Positions 22,001 through 33,960 of a DNA stretch of 52,786 nucleotides are shown in pieces. The notes beneath the pieces were generated by a model. It did not search any database and was not told where the DNA came from. It saw only the letters and a program-made list of their open reading frames with translations. Source of the stretch: Alectoria sarmentosa (Eukaryota; Ascomycota; Lecanoromycetes; Lecanorales; Parmeliaceae); contig WOGZ01000236.1 in NCBI GenBank assembly GCA_009733775.1, forward strand, positions 1 to 52,786, written 5' to 3'. Position numbers and translations under genes: made by a program. The first letter of the stretch is position 1. Each line of letters starts with the position of its first letter.

Positions 22001-25000
22001 GCTCTTCAATCTTGGTGAAAAGCTCATTCTTGAATCGCAGATCGTTGTCAACCTTCCATGTAATTCTGGCTCGTGGTACGATGATTTCAAGCAGAGTGAT
22101 TGGGTCGTAGTGTACTCGGAGCGCCATATCTTTGAAGCCGAAGTACCTAAGATGATTTCGATGGAGATCATGAGGACAGACATCAGCTCGAGCGTGTAGC
22201 TCGCTACTCCAAAATGAGAGTTCCAAATATTTCCCAAAGGAATACTTCCAAGTGCTATCGGACATTGGCATCACTTGGGTCTCCTTACCACATATTCGGC
22301 AAATACTCCACATCAAGATAGTATCTTGCAATCCTCGAAGCTTGCAGGGATATCGTTCAACAAACACACTGAGCTGAGCTTCTCCATGAACATATTGTCG
22401 ATGATGCTCGAACATTTTCCTTTCGCAGCCATTTGCGATACAAGCAGTATTGGCGCCAAGACACAAGTCTTCCACATACTGGCCAAGAGTACAGTCTGCT
22501 TCAAAATCGGCATCGGTTTCATGTTCGTTGTAAAACCCTAGAGCGAGCAGATCCGGGCCAAAACATGGTACAGTCGTGACTGTACAGACGACGCTATATA
22601 GCACAGCAATATTCTGGTGTGCATAAGGATCGAATAAGTTGATATTGCCGGCGATGTAAGCTTCCCACTGCTTGCTTTGTGTCTGATAATTGTGGAGAGC
22701 CTTGTCGTACTCAGCATCATGTACAGCATGTAGTACCTCGCGTACTTTTTTAGATGCTGCGCGAACTCTTGCGTGTACCATCTCCGGTTTGATGAGATCA
22801 AATTTCTCGGGTTTCGCCTTCTCGTCCACATTCTGTTCTTCAAGAATGTCTTGGTCTCTCAAACGCTTTAGATATGCGAGTCGACGTTCTTGCTCTCTGG
22901 CACGCATCAAGAGGTACGGTTGCATGAACTTAACGAACGGAGAAGCTGAAAGTATCTTTGTTTGATGTTCTTCGACCATGTCACCGTAGAAAGTGGGCAT
23001 CGGAATATCCTCCGGAACAGAATCGTCGTCAGGAAGATTGATCTTCGATTTCTCTGCTTGCTGTCCCTCCCGACCTCGGGTAAAGAAAACGTCAGCATTG
23101 GAAACATCTACTGTAGTGTCGCTGTGTCTTTCCTCTCGTTTATGCGAAGAGGTTCCCATGCGGCTGTTCTCTCCGTTCAGCTTGTCGGATAGAATATTTT
23201 GAAAGGTCTTGGGCAAGTGGTCTTTGCTGGGAGACATTGATCCGATCTCCGTGTTTGCTGGAATTGATGCAAATTCGTCTCTCATGAGACAGGTTTCCAG
23301 TTTCAAATTGTAGACGACGTATATCATGAACTCGGTGATTCGCTTCACCTTAGCTAGTGTTGCATCACTGTCCCCTCGAAGTACTATTGTACAGCCAAGC
23401 TCTTTCGCACAACCGGAGAGGAACATGTAGGTTTTCTTTCTGCCTTCATTGACATATGTTTTGAGATAGAAACTTGCACATTTCCCCGCCTGCGCAGGCT
23501 TGATTGCGAGCTTGTCAATCGATGATATTATCCGGGTTTGGCAACATCGAGAAACAGCCTCCAGTACAGACGCCTTAACATTGTAAGCTGTAGCTATATT
23601 TGCCTGCTCTAAGAACTCAAGCGCGAGCCCCGAGACGTTGCGTTCTACCAAGAGGAGCTGCGGTCGCAAAGCAGCTATGCGGTTCACAAGGTTCTGCAAA
23701 AACTCTCGTTCCTGTCTTATAACTGGTTCGAGACTCATAAAGTGCTGTTGATGTCGGGCGTACTCAAGGGCAAACGTTAAAATCAAAATGTTAGGATGGG
23801 ACATGCTTCTGGGCATACATTTCAAGGCGAGATTTTTGGTGAAGACTAGTCCTGAAACATAGGCAGTGTCACCAGGTCGTCCTCCAGGTATCTTTTTCAG
23901 CTTCACGTAGTGTCGAATGTCAATATCGTCCCCATTTTGCACATCTGGGTTGACATCGTCCGTGGCTCTCAGAAGTATAGGAATAAGCGCTTTTTCCCAA
24001 CTGGCAAAATTCGGCACATTAGAATCTTGTAGAAGTTGGTGCAGCAATTTCCGAACATGGCGAAGACTTGCGTTGTTCAACTCTATGGCAGGTGCAGCAG
24101 CACCTCTCATTGATGAGCTCCGTATCATTCGAGATACTACAGCAGAATTTGCGGATGAGGCGACTTGTACGAGATTAGAGCTACTAGTGCTTTCGTGTAT
24201 GTTCAAACCCAGATTTGGTATAGCCGCGCTGCCTCGATGGCCTCTCGGCGAAGGCCGCAGATGCGGATTGCCTGCCACGCTGAGGTTCCGCCTTTTAGAC
24301 CGAGAAAGATTCGCTGTTTTTGAGCTGGTGAGGCTATGGGTGTCGGCATCCCTGCTAGCAAAAGTGACCCCACTGACGCTCTTGTCTCCACCCCTCGATC
24401 GTGCCTTTCTGGAGGAAGCAAGCAGTCCAGAAAATCCATGTCTCTCGTTGTCATAGCTTTGAGACAGTCCCTCACCATTCAAAGCAGCCATTATACCCAC
24501 CTGCTCGTCCCCACTCGATCCTTCGTCCGATAGATATGGGGCCAGATCAGGATCGATAATATTGTCGTCGTGGAAAGCGGGCAATCGGGCAGAATTTGTT
24601 TTGTCGCTCACAGGACTCTGGTGAAACGGCGCGTTGTCCTCATCGACCGGCTTGAAACTACGCTGGAATTGATGCCGCGAGTTGAAGCGTCGGTGGCCAG
24701 ACGAAAATGACTTGTTAACAAAAGCAGCTTTGAGAGACCTGGAAGAGGAAGGCCGTACAAGTGTTCGCTCTGCCTCGATTTCTAGGACAAGAGGTTTGGT
24801 CCCAGCGTCCCCACCCGCTTTGCGAGTTGCTGGAATCGACATCGTGGGAATCGTAAGATCTGGATGATTTGGACTTCGACGAGAGCCCTTCGTATTGGTC
24901 GGGCTTGAACCGTGTACGGGACTGGCTAGGATATCACTCGCTCCTGTGGAGCCGTGTCTTGGTCTCAGACCACGAATTGAAAGACTGCCGTCATCCGAGA

Positions 25001-26764
25001 TTTCCGAGGAGTCATCGTCGCCTTTGATGATGCCCTCACAGCCTTTGCATACTCGCAGCATACCAGTTTGTCCAAAGTATTCTCCAGACAGGAGGGATGT
25101 GCATTTCGCATCGAATATTTGGCCACATGTCCCTGTGCCATTTTATTTGAATGCCCTGTAATTTATGATCAAGGGTGCTTACTGCAATGATGTTTTCTCC
25201 GAAACGTTGAGAATGAGTCCCCACAAGAGAAACAGTCCCTTGCGTTCTCGTCTTTCATCCAATACTCTTTATTTAACACCTTGTTCTTGACTTGAGAAAA
25301 TACATTCATGGTCCTAGAATCACGGTGAGTCACCGCTGAAGTCGCAGATTGGGAATTGTTGCTTTGAGTTGGAAGTGCTTCAGACCGTCTGGTAGGGGGA
25401 TTTCGTGACCTTGTCGGAACCGGAGGATTGTTCAAGCTATCGGTATCTGAGGACGAGGCCCGAGATGGACTCAATTTAGAAGAATGCGATGAATGTGACC
25501 TAGTGATTAAAGGTGGCGCCATGGTCTTGCGCAATGGCAATTCTAGATGCTGATATCCTCCTTCTGTTTTAGCAGTCTCGCCAACTACGGCACCTCTAGC
25601 ATTGTTACTGGTAGAGATGCTAAATATATTGTCTTGCCCATTACCGTAATTCGTGACTATCATGGCTGGTCTACTCATCTGGGTGTTATTTGGGTCAGAT
25701 GATGACCCCGTCGCGGTAAATGCAGTCTCGTCGGGTCCATCTTCGAGGCCAGGAAAAGGGCGCACAGTATCCACAGACGCAGCTCGGGACCCATCCACGA
25801 CGGGTTTATCAGAAGATTTGAAAGAGCTGATGGGATCTTTAGGGACTGGTTCATCTCCTTGCTGCTTAGGACCACCCTGGCCTGAAATTTTTGATATCGG
25901 GCCTTCTTGAAGAGTGGACCCAGAGGCATCCGCACCCCCCTGAGAAGACGGTTCAGCTAGATAGCTCTGTCTTCGGGAATTACGTGTCAATCTCTGCGAT
26001 TCAGCAGGAGTTGTGTTTCTGGCAGCGGAGATTGGATCTGGATTGGCACCGGCTCGTTTCACTGCACTGATGTTGGTATCTGCCAATGCAGGACTGATCG
26101 TGGTCGGCTGCGCAGCTAGCGTCAGCGTTATGGGAGGTGAGTTGAGTACCGCGAGTGATGCATTCACAGATTTCGCTGAAACGCTGGCGCTACCCACAGA
26201 TTTTGTAGACGGCTTGAGGCTTTGCCATGATTCGTGATGCTCTTCTTCAGTCTCCACGCTGCCTAGTGGAGATTGTCGTCCAGACCCCGGGGCCGAAGCG
26301 GCTTGTGTGGCACTGGTCGAGGAGCTGGGGTCTTGAACGGATTCGAAGACACTCTTGGAGAGCGGCTTTGGACTATATGTGGCCGCCCTTGGGCTCTTCA
26401 ATGACGCGTTCTCTACCGCCGCATCTTCGGCTCCGAGGTTGACAACGTCTTTCACGTTTCCAACCGACGCTCTGAACCTATTGTAGAGTCCACTCAAGCC
26501 TCCTTGGAGATCGCTCGCAATGCCTTTAGTGTCTGGTCCAGAGGATGAGGCTGGGGGCGACGTGTACTCGTTGAAGGTTGTAAGAGTCTCGGTCTGACTA
26601 GCGGAGCTATGAATCTGGTCAAGAACCTGGGAGAGAGCTTCCTTATCAATTTGATTGGCGCTAGAGAGAGAGTTTAAAGATCCACGGCGCGAATGGCGAA
26701 GTTGAGGAAGTAGGAATGAGGAGGCAGATGGACTATCGCCATCTCGTATAGACTTGGAACCCAT
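19074..26764 (-). CDS. FAB1: 1-phosphatidylinositol-3-phosphate 5-kinase (PIKfyve)
   Basis: Makes PI(3,5)P2 from PI3P on endosome/vacuole membranes, controlling vacuole size, acidification and retrograde traffic. Two exons, 26764-25183 and 25132-19074, joined by a 50-bp intron inside the FYVE zinc finger. The junction recreates the PI3P-binding RRKHHCR motif followed by TCGQIFDAKC. Total 7,641 nt (2,546 aa), normal for filamentous fungi. Domains: disordered Ser-rich N-terminus; FYVE with WMKD entry at ~501-562; CCT/TCP-1-like chaperonin domain at ~940-1170 (GLVFTKN, LRGDSDATL); Cys-rich conserved region at ~1270-1480 with CRICGKE; long disordered region; PIP kinase from ~2210 with KSLSPIE, FDLKGSMRNR, MDYSL (2446-2450) and IIDCIRTYTWDKKLE. 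The first true ATG is at 26764. Head-to-head with the TPP1-like gene; no lesion. Confidence 0.97.
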
Positions 26765-27395
26765 GTTCAATCGGTCCTCTAGAGTGTCTCATGATACTAC
26801 GGTGTTCTGGGACATTGGAAAGGATGTCTGACAACTGACAAGAACACATGCTCATCTTTCAGGTACACTTTCCAACGAAAGCTGCCATATGAAGTAGCAC
26901 CCCCGCAGCCCTTGGACAGATAGTAGTGTCAAATCCTCTAGAGGAATGGTCCTGCACTTCGTCATCGGTATCCAGATATTTGGCCGTCATCTGTCGCTTG
27001 AATGTTGTAGAATTCAACTCTCTTTGCGCATTTGTGAAGGAACAGATCTTAATGATTACTCCCATTTTGGTTGTCCCACTTTGGAAAGGCTTGGCATACA
27101 GCGGAATTTCGACCGCCCCGCCTACTCGTATCAAACTAGATTCACCCTCATTCACAGTGACACTCTACACGTGTTCTACACACTTCAACCGCGTCAAGCT
27201 TCGCCCACAGACCACCAGGCTGCTTGGGTGCCACTTTGGAGTCCCACCTGGATTCATACTTCTCTCATTATATGCATCGCACTCAAGGCTAGGTCCCCAC
27301 AACTTGAGGAGTCTCGTCGACTCCGCTGCTTGCTAGACCATGCCACTGACTCGCAAATCACTGGATAATTCACGTACGGTGGCACGAAAAGGAAG
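26765..27395. promoter_or_regulatory. Divergent promoter, FAB1 / TPP1-like gene
   Basis: 631 bases between two start codons facing away from each other. Frames of about 100-140 codons run through it on both strands (for example plus 26946-27368, minus 26859-27155) but none has family resemblance, and the minus one lacks an ATG. Taken as promoter and 5' leaders; no individual site assigned. Confidence 0.55.
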
Positions 27396-30300
27396 ATGGA
27401 TATTTTAAAGCCGTGGCTTGCAGCCAATATAGAAGGAAAGCTGAGTGAAGCGTTACGGCATAGGGAGGACGGCACAAACACACATCAATCGATTGGGAAG
27501 TCCGAGGGGCGATCATATGATGATGGCAGTAACTTGAGGATACCATCCGCAAGAAAATTATCGATTGTTCAGATCACCAAGGTCAGCAAGCACGCTGTAT
27601 TTGTTCATTGCTATATCTTATTAATCACAATGATCTAGTTCTTGACCTTCGAGGAGCCCATACAAGTCACTCTTTCGGACAGCGTGATACGTGTCAATGC
27701 TTCCATCAACAATCAGGCATCTCAACGATACGCCAAAAAGAACAAGAGGAAGCTCACAGAGGGCACCGTCGGAGGGCTCATACAGCTGCTCGAATTCGAG
27801 ATTGTCGCAACACATCTTGGGCCCAGAGATAAAAGGCTTACGCTTTACGTTAAAGACTTCAAGAGTCTTGGCTCGAACGGATCTGGCAATTTTGGCGTCG
27901 CCCCTCAGGCTATTGAGAGCAGAGAGGGGACAAAAAAGCTTCTGAACAAGCTAGCAGACTTGCGGAGACATGGATCGGACGCACACGTCCAGCAGTCAAC
28001 TACAGCGTCACCAATCAAGTCTCAGCCCAGCACCCAGACCTCCGAAGCAGGCAATAATCAGGACAGCCAAGTAGGCTTTGCAACTCAAGTACCTCGCTCT
28101 AACGCGCCTATTATTAGCAAGCCGAAGCCACCAGATCCACCTACCAGTATCAACATCGGCTCTACGTCCACTGCAAACAGTGCCAAGTCATTGGCTCCGC
28201 CAACGAAGGGAAAACATTGGAATCCTTTAGCGAGTACTTTGAGTCCCCTTCAACTACAGGCAACCCCTCAGAGACCAGGTGTGAGTGATAAGGAAGCTCT
28301 TTTGGGCCTACTACGAAACCATAAGCGTGCTCCACAGGCACCAGAAATTATCTTGGAGCCAACAACTGGGCAATCACCAGGATCCACTACAGCTTCAATC
28401 GAACCCACTGTCATTGGGAGAGAGAATGACGCTTCTCTAGATATCACTCTCGCTTCCGGCGATGATAAGACCAGCAGAGCTCCCATTGGAACCCAGAAAA
28501 GGAAAAGACAGTCCCCGATTAACACCCCAGGAAGGAAAATAGCCAATGAGAATGACTTACATGGGGTCGACAAAGTCCATGAGAGCTTGGCAGTAAGTCA
28601 TGACCTAGACAGTAAGGAAAGGTCTAGAGCAGCTGTGACTGAGGCCTCCATCAATACTATCAATAGTCAGCCAGCCAGCTCCTCGATATCAGAATCTACA
28701 AATTTACACTCCAACGCCCCATTAGAGTCCTCAGTCCATTTCATTTCGAAATCTACAAGCTCGGCCTCCGGCCAAAACACCGGTCGAAATCGAATCAGTA
28801 GCCGAGATGTGAAAATTCCGAAAGACCAACAAACTTTGTTGAATCGTGCGGATTGTAAGTGGTTTCAATTGGCCTTGATTCCCAGATAACATGTCTAACC
28901 AATCAATTAGCTTGGCTACCGGCGGAGCCTGGTCAGCGCGAGCCCACCACAAACCTACCTATTTCTTTGCTCAAAACATTGAATCGGAAAGCGGACCTCC
29001 GTGCCCAACGGCCAACAAAGATACGGAAGCAAAGAAACGGCACTATGACTCCACGTGCAGTAATTGACCAAACAGTCGACTCGGAATCAGATGTTCCTGT
29101 ATCCTCAGGACAATGGCCCGAATCGCCTGAGCGTGACCAGCTACCACCCGATAGCAGTTTGGAAAGTGCCGAACATTCTGATCACTCAGTCCACAGGACA
29201 TTAAATACTCCTCGCTTACTCTTGTCATCACGAAGGCAGTCTCGCGTATCAATCTCTTCTCATTCAATGCTATCAAGACGGCCGAGCCCAATTACACGGG
29301 ATTTTCCGATAGAATCAGGGTCTCCTGATGTGGTGTCATGGAAAGTCGTGGACTGTGGGGCTGATAATGAGTCGAATAGTGTAGAAGTCTCAGCCTCGAC
29401 GCGGCCTTTATTTGACCGAGAGTTGAGAACCCCAAGAGATGCAGAGGTTGTCGGGCAACGTTCAAGCACGAATTCTGTTCTGAAGGGTAACATGCCGTCT
29501 GATGCGCAGCCGGCTCTAGCTCAGTCTCCAACAACGAATCCAGATGAGACCTACATTGCCAAGGAAAGCTTCTTGCCCCTACTTCCGGCATCACCAACCC
29601 CAGAGTCAGACTTGGAAATGACAGTCCCACTCGCTCTTGATGAAAAAACAGACTCCATTGCAAGCAACGCGCCAATGCGACATTTTCCTTCTACTGCCTC
29701 GCAGCCACAGGATTCTTTTACGCAAGTCAAACGCACCCCTTACGTTAATAGTCGTGCGCATAATAAATCACTTTCGGGGTCGAGAACTCTGTCCTCGCCG
29801 ATGAAGGCGAATTTCTATCCTCATACGAACAGTGTGATTAACGACGAAACTGAGTTTGTGTCAGCATCAGTACCCTCTGCTCCAGAGACTTCTACAGCTG
29901 ACGCTCATCGTGAAATCGGAAGCGCTGACGCTATCGACAACCAAGGCATTGAAAAGGTGGCTGCAAGGCTCGCGGAAGAAAGTAACAGCCAACAAGTGAC
30001 TGACAGCATTCTGGAGAAAACCGATAGATTGATCGCTGAAGTAGAAAGAGAAAGGAGGAAGGCAGCGGCAATGGCAGTGCCAGACAAACCAGACGACTCA
30101 TCTCTTATCATGACCGAGAAACAGCGCCAGAGTTCGGGGTTGAATCAGCCATCCGTGGCGACTAAAGCCAATGCTGAAACTCAAGCAATACCAGAGACAT
30201 TGTCGACACCAGAGGACGATCACATAGACCTTCTACCTCAATTCCCTACGCCTGATCATGCCAACCATATCGCTCATGAGATGAAGCGCAAAGTTGCAGA

Positions 30301-33300
30301 CTCGAGCTTTATATCCCCAAGTATGGCCAAGCGACAGAAGAGATTTAAGGTCCCGTCGGCCTTTACATTTGCCGAGAAGACAGAGATTCCGCGAGATCCA
30401 TCAGAAGGAGCTCGGCAAATTCGTCAGGACTTCTTGGCTTCCAGAAGAAGTAGCGAGAGCAGCACTCCTACGATAAGCCCTACGATGTCTCTTACTTTTT
30501 TATCGGCGACGAAGTCGAAGAATCCGCGGGATCCATTAGAGCGAGCCCGACAAACTCGTCAGGAGTTCTTGGCTTCGAGGAGAAGTAGCGAGACGAGCAC
30601 TCCAACAATGAGTCCTACACTTCCATTCACCACACTATTGGGGACGATCCAATCTGAGCGGCAGGATGCAGAAGTAGAAAAGAATGTTGGAAAAGTGGCA
30701 GTGCAGAATCATTTGCTTTGTACTGAGATTGAGCGCGAGAAGATGACCGAGTTGGAAGAGTTATCGGCCAGATCTCAAAAGCAAGCGACGAAATTAGACG
30801 CTGCACCGCTTCCGAATGGCACCACATCCATAGAACCAGACGGCGAGCATGGGAAGCCTGGTGCGCAGTTCAATTCATCCTTCGAGTACAAAGCAAACTC
30901 TCGCGTGTCCGTTGCGCAAGAAACAAACGTAGAAGGTCCTCACGCAGGCCAGAGCACAATGATCGAGGCAAGCTCCCATGCCTTTGATGATGAAGCGCAG
31001 CGTTCTCTATCTGTCGAGCTTGATGTATCCTTCCAGTCGCCAGATCATCAGGAGACCGAAAATGATCTTGCACACGCAAGTGATGACGGAGATCAGACCA
31101 CCAGCCCAGAAAATGACCTGATGGCTAGCCGTGATCAACTGGCGAACACTAATGAGGACGGTCGGCCCGTGGACTCGGATCTAGACAAAGCCCGTAATGA
31201 TTTACCTGCTAGAGCAGATAAAGTCGCAAAGCAAAGGAGCACTGCGTCGACACCAGAGGTCACATTGAATCAAGTCGCTGAGCCTGGTACAACTGCCGTG
31301 GGACCTGTACATCAACGATCGATCGAAGAAAACACAGAAATTCGGAATTTTGACAAAACCGCATCAGAGCCTACACCTCAACAACATTCTCTTATAGTGG
31401 ACGTAGACACGCCATTACCAGACGAGATTGCGACGGAGCATACGTCACAGCAACTTTTGATTCGAGTAGACACAGAAATTCCAACGCCTGACGTCCAGGT
31501 CGATCAAACCATTTTGCCAGTGAACCTTGTTGCTCATATGGGCGAGCCCATGAATCAAACCAAGCCTCCATCATTTGCCGTCACAGCGATCGTTGCTGAG
31601 TCTAATGCAGAAAATCCATTTCGTCTTTCTTCTCCTGCTGTTGAACCTGCTATCCCACTAAGCAACCCTGTTTCAGATCCCGCGGTAAACCCAATTGGAG
31701 AGCACCAAAACGCAGTACAGCTTCCAGCTGAAATCACTAAGCAGAAACCTCCTTTCGTACCTCAAGACATCTTCAATAAATTCAAAGCAACGTATCCCGC
31801 CTACCCAGGAGACCTGAGGCATTTTACGGCTATATGCAGAAAAATCAGCCTGCTCGTGAAAGCCAATCGAATGGAGCATCAATCTCTATGGGATGACTTT
31901 ATCGTCAGGCACAAGATTGACTATCCTCATTATCTTCGACGATGTGCCGAAGAAGCAGAGGATGCCGTACCTTACGAAGATTTCTACCAGAATGAAATCG
32001 AGGGCCCTCAATATCAAAAGCGTGTCATCAATCGGCGAAACCTAAATGAAGCGCTTGCTCTAGTGTCACAGAAGCCTAGTGTCGAGAAGGTACACGTTGA
32101 GTCTGTCAAAGACCATGCGCCTCGCATTAAGCCGGTGGAGAACAAGTCCGCCCCCGCGTCAAATCTTGTTATTGAGAAAGTTTATTATGGTCATGTATCC
32201 ACCAACGGTGATGAGCCAGTTCAGTTGGTAGGAAATAGCTCCACATCCAAGTCAGCGACCTCCATTGAAACTGTTCGGAAGCCGTCCGAATCGCGGGTCA
32301 CTGTTGATCTCAGCGCTGAGAGGATGTACAGTGATGCTATCAAGGATAGTGGGCCTCAATTGGAGCCGATAAACGCGAAAGCGGCCTCATTGGAAGCGAC
32401 TTCTACCGGAATGGTACAGAAATCGTCCGAATCGCGGATCACTATTGATCTCACAGAAGACGATCTGCCAGACTATACTGCCCTTGCTATGCGAGGCTCG
32501 CATGCGCCACCACTTTCCCATTCGATGGGATCGCCGTTTGCGCTCGCTACTGCCTCGACAGCAAGCGGTGCTAAGAGTATCTGGCGATCTTTACCTTGGA
32601 AAGAGTCCAATCATAGTGTCTTCCAAAGCTCACCTAATGCGACCGCAAGTGACTCTCCAAAACGAAACCCTAGTTCAGAACTGCGAGAGATTCGAGCCAA
32701 AGGATCCAGCAACGCCATTTTACTCCCGGCAAAGTCTACCCCAAACGGCTCGAAGCAGTACCAACGCTTGCTGAACACCTGCCACAAGGTCATTCAATCA
32801 AATTGGGGACTCAAGGTCCATGAATTGCTAGAGCCGGAATACTACCGTGGGCAGGTATTGTCGGAGACCATGATCGAGTTGCTGGCGGAGATTGCGAGCA
32901 AAGTCAATGTGCGTGAGGCACGCAACCGAATAAAGGCGGCCATAGATACTCGCATTGGGGACAACGCTTGGCGAGGCGCTGGTCACCCGAGTCGGGGTCG
33001 GAGGATGTTGAAGTCAGATCTCGAGGTGGTGAGAGGCGTTGTTGAAACCTCGAGTATGAGCACCACGAGTCCCTTTTCTCTACCTCATACTAATGCGGCG
33101 GTGGAAAAGCAAAACGAAGGTACGCCTCTTAAGTGGTGGGACGACGACAATTCACCCTTCAAGAGCTTCGCCAGAGCTTACACTTCGATCCGACATGGAA
33201 ACGGCAACAGCTTCGCCAAAGCCGACTCAGCGGAGCCAGGAGATGCGGAGAGAGTCTCCGGAGCTGCAAGTGGTGGTGTTCAGTTGAAGAAGATTGATAT

Positions 33301-33319
33301 TATGAGATGGAACTTGTAG
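27396..33319 (+). CDS. TPP1/Tpz1-like shelterin (telomere) protein
   Basis: Probable shelterin subunit bridging the telomere single-strand binder Pot1 to other telomere proteins and to telomerase. Exons 27396-27581, 27639-28854, 28911-33319; 5,811 nt (1,936 aa). Residues ~1-150 resemble the TPP1/Est3-type OB fold: LKPWLAANIEG at the start, then across intron 1 KFLTFEEPIQVTLSDS, GGLIQLLEFEIV, DKRLTLYVKDFK and GSNGSGNFG. A very long Ser/Thr/Pro-rich disordered region follows. Near ~1415-1530 is a folded block (FVPQDIFNKFKATYPAYPGD ... LRRCAEEAED) that I recall as shared by such fungal telomere proteins. A consensus SUMO-interacting motif (ITIDLTEDD) is at ~1644, and a C-terminal helical block spans ~1750-1830. 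A 45-codon tandem duplication lies at ~961-1050. The identification rests on the N-terminal fold and the 1415 block from memory; length and architecture fit no other family I know. Confidence 0.65.
30389..30658 (+). repeat. 135-bp tandem duplication inside the TPP1-like gene
   Basis: Two adjacent in-frame units, 30389-30523 and 30524-30658. Each encodes PRDP, then RQ-R/T-RQ, then FLASRRSSE-S/T-STPT-SPT. Divergence is mostly at silent or conservative positions, so the copy is fairly old and was kept in frame. The Ser/Thr-Pro sites are duplicated with it. Confidence 0.85.
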
Positions 33320-33621
33320 CATTATAGCGTAGAGCTTGGAGGAAAAGTGTCATGCAGATTCATGCTTTGCTGTGGATGGGCATGTATTGCTTCGAGCTTT
33401 CGACCAGCGTATTCATTGTAGCATTAGATACCCCGCCTTGCAGCGTTCAGCTTTTAGACTACGAATCAGAGGCACGATGCACGATCAGCAAAAGAAATCG
33501 AACCATTTCAAGTGCCGTTGTGATATATTCGATCGCGGAGGAACTCGTGGCACAAATTCGATTTCAAAAAAAATTGGGAGATAGAGATAAATAGGCGAAT
33601 TTTTCCCCTCGGTTCGTTAAA

Positions 33622-33709
33622 ATCGGCCGATTAGTATAGTGGTTATTATGTCTCCTTTACACGGAGAAGGTCGCAAGTGTTCGTTTGATACCATTCACGC
33701 GCGGTCAGC
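33622..33709 (+). tRNA. tRNA-Val(UAC), abnormal T arm; possibly a pseudogene
   Basis: The 5' two thirds look like a real tRNA: acceptor strand TCGGCCG (33623-33629), an A-box-like D arm TTAGTATAGTGG, and an anticodon stem TCTCC/GGAGA around the loop TTTACAC with anticodon TAC at 33658-33660 (valine). The T arm is not normal: where GTTCGANTCC is expected the sequence reads GTTCGTTTGATACC, as if 4 bases were inserted. About 29 bases lie between the variable loop and the CGGTCAG that can still pair with most of the acceptor strand. A T7 run at 33751-33757 could end Pol III transcription. Either a decayed tRNA or a solo copy with a damaged B box. Confidence 0.55.
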
Positions 33710-33960
33710 ATTGACTAATAATAACGCAGTCGAGCCTTGCATCGGTCAAATTTTTTTGTGCTGATTTTAAATTGATGTTGAAAAGGTACAGATTCTTTTA
33801 TTGCGGTGCCATTTGGTATTTTTGCGCGCCGGAATTGCACCGCGTCGCTTGACGGGCCCAGCCCGGCTTGCCTCTCTGCCTCTTAGCGCTCAACTTCTCG
33901 CTCACAACACGAAGATGGCTGACCTCTTACATTTCGCTTTTTCATCTCGGTCTTGCGACT

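Noticed and set aside
24203..24478. Small proteins encoded antisense or in other frames within FAB1
   Set aside because: The 2,546-aa FAB1 frame explains this DNA fully; alternatives show no conservation features.
26859..27368. Frames of 98-140 codons in the FAB1/TPP1 divergent promoter
   Set aside because: They overlap on opposite strands and have no recognised motif; the minus one has no ATG at its start. Best read as promoter and leader.
33336..33594. 80-codon plus-strand frames just after the TPP1-like gene
   Set aside because: Two overlapping frames in the 3' flank without family resemblance.
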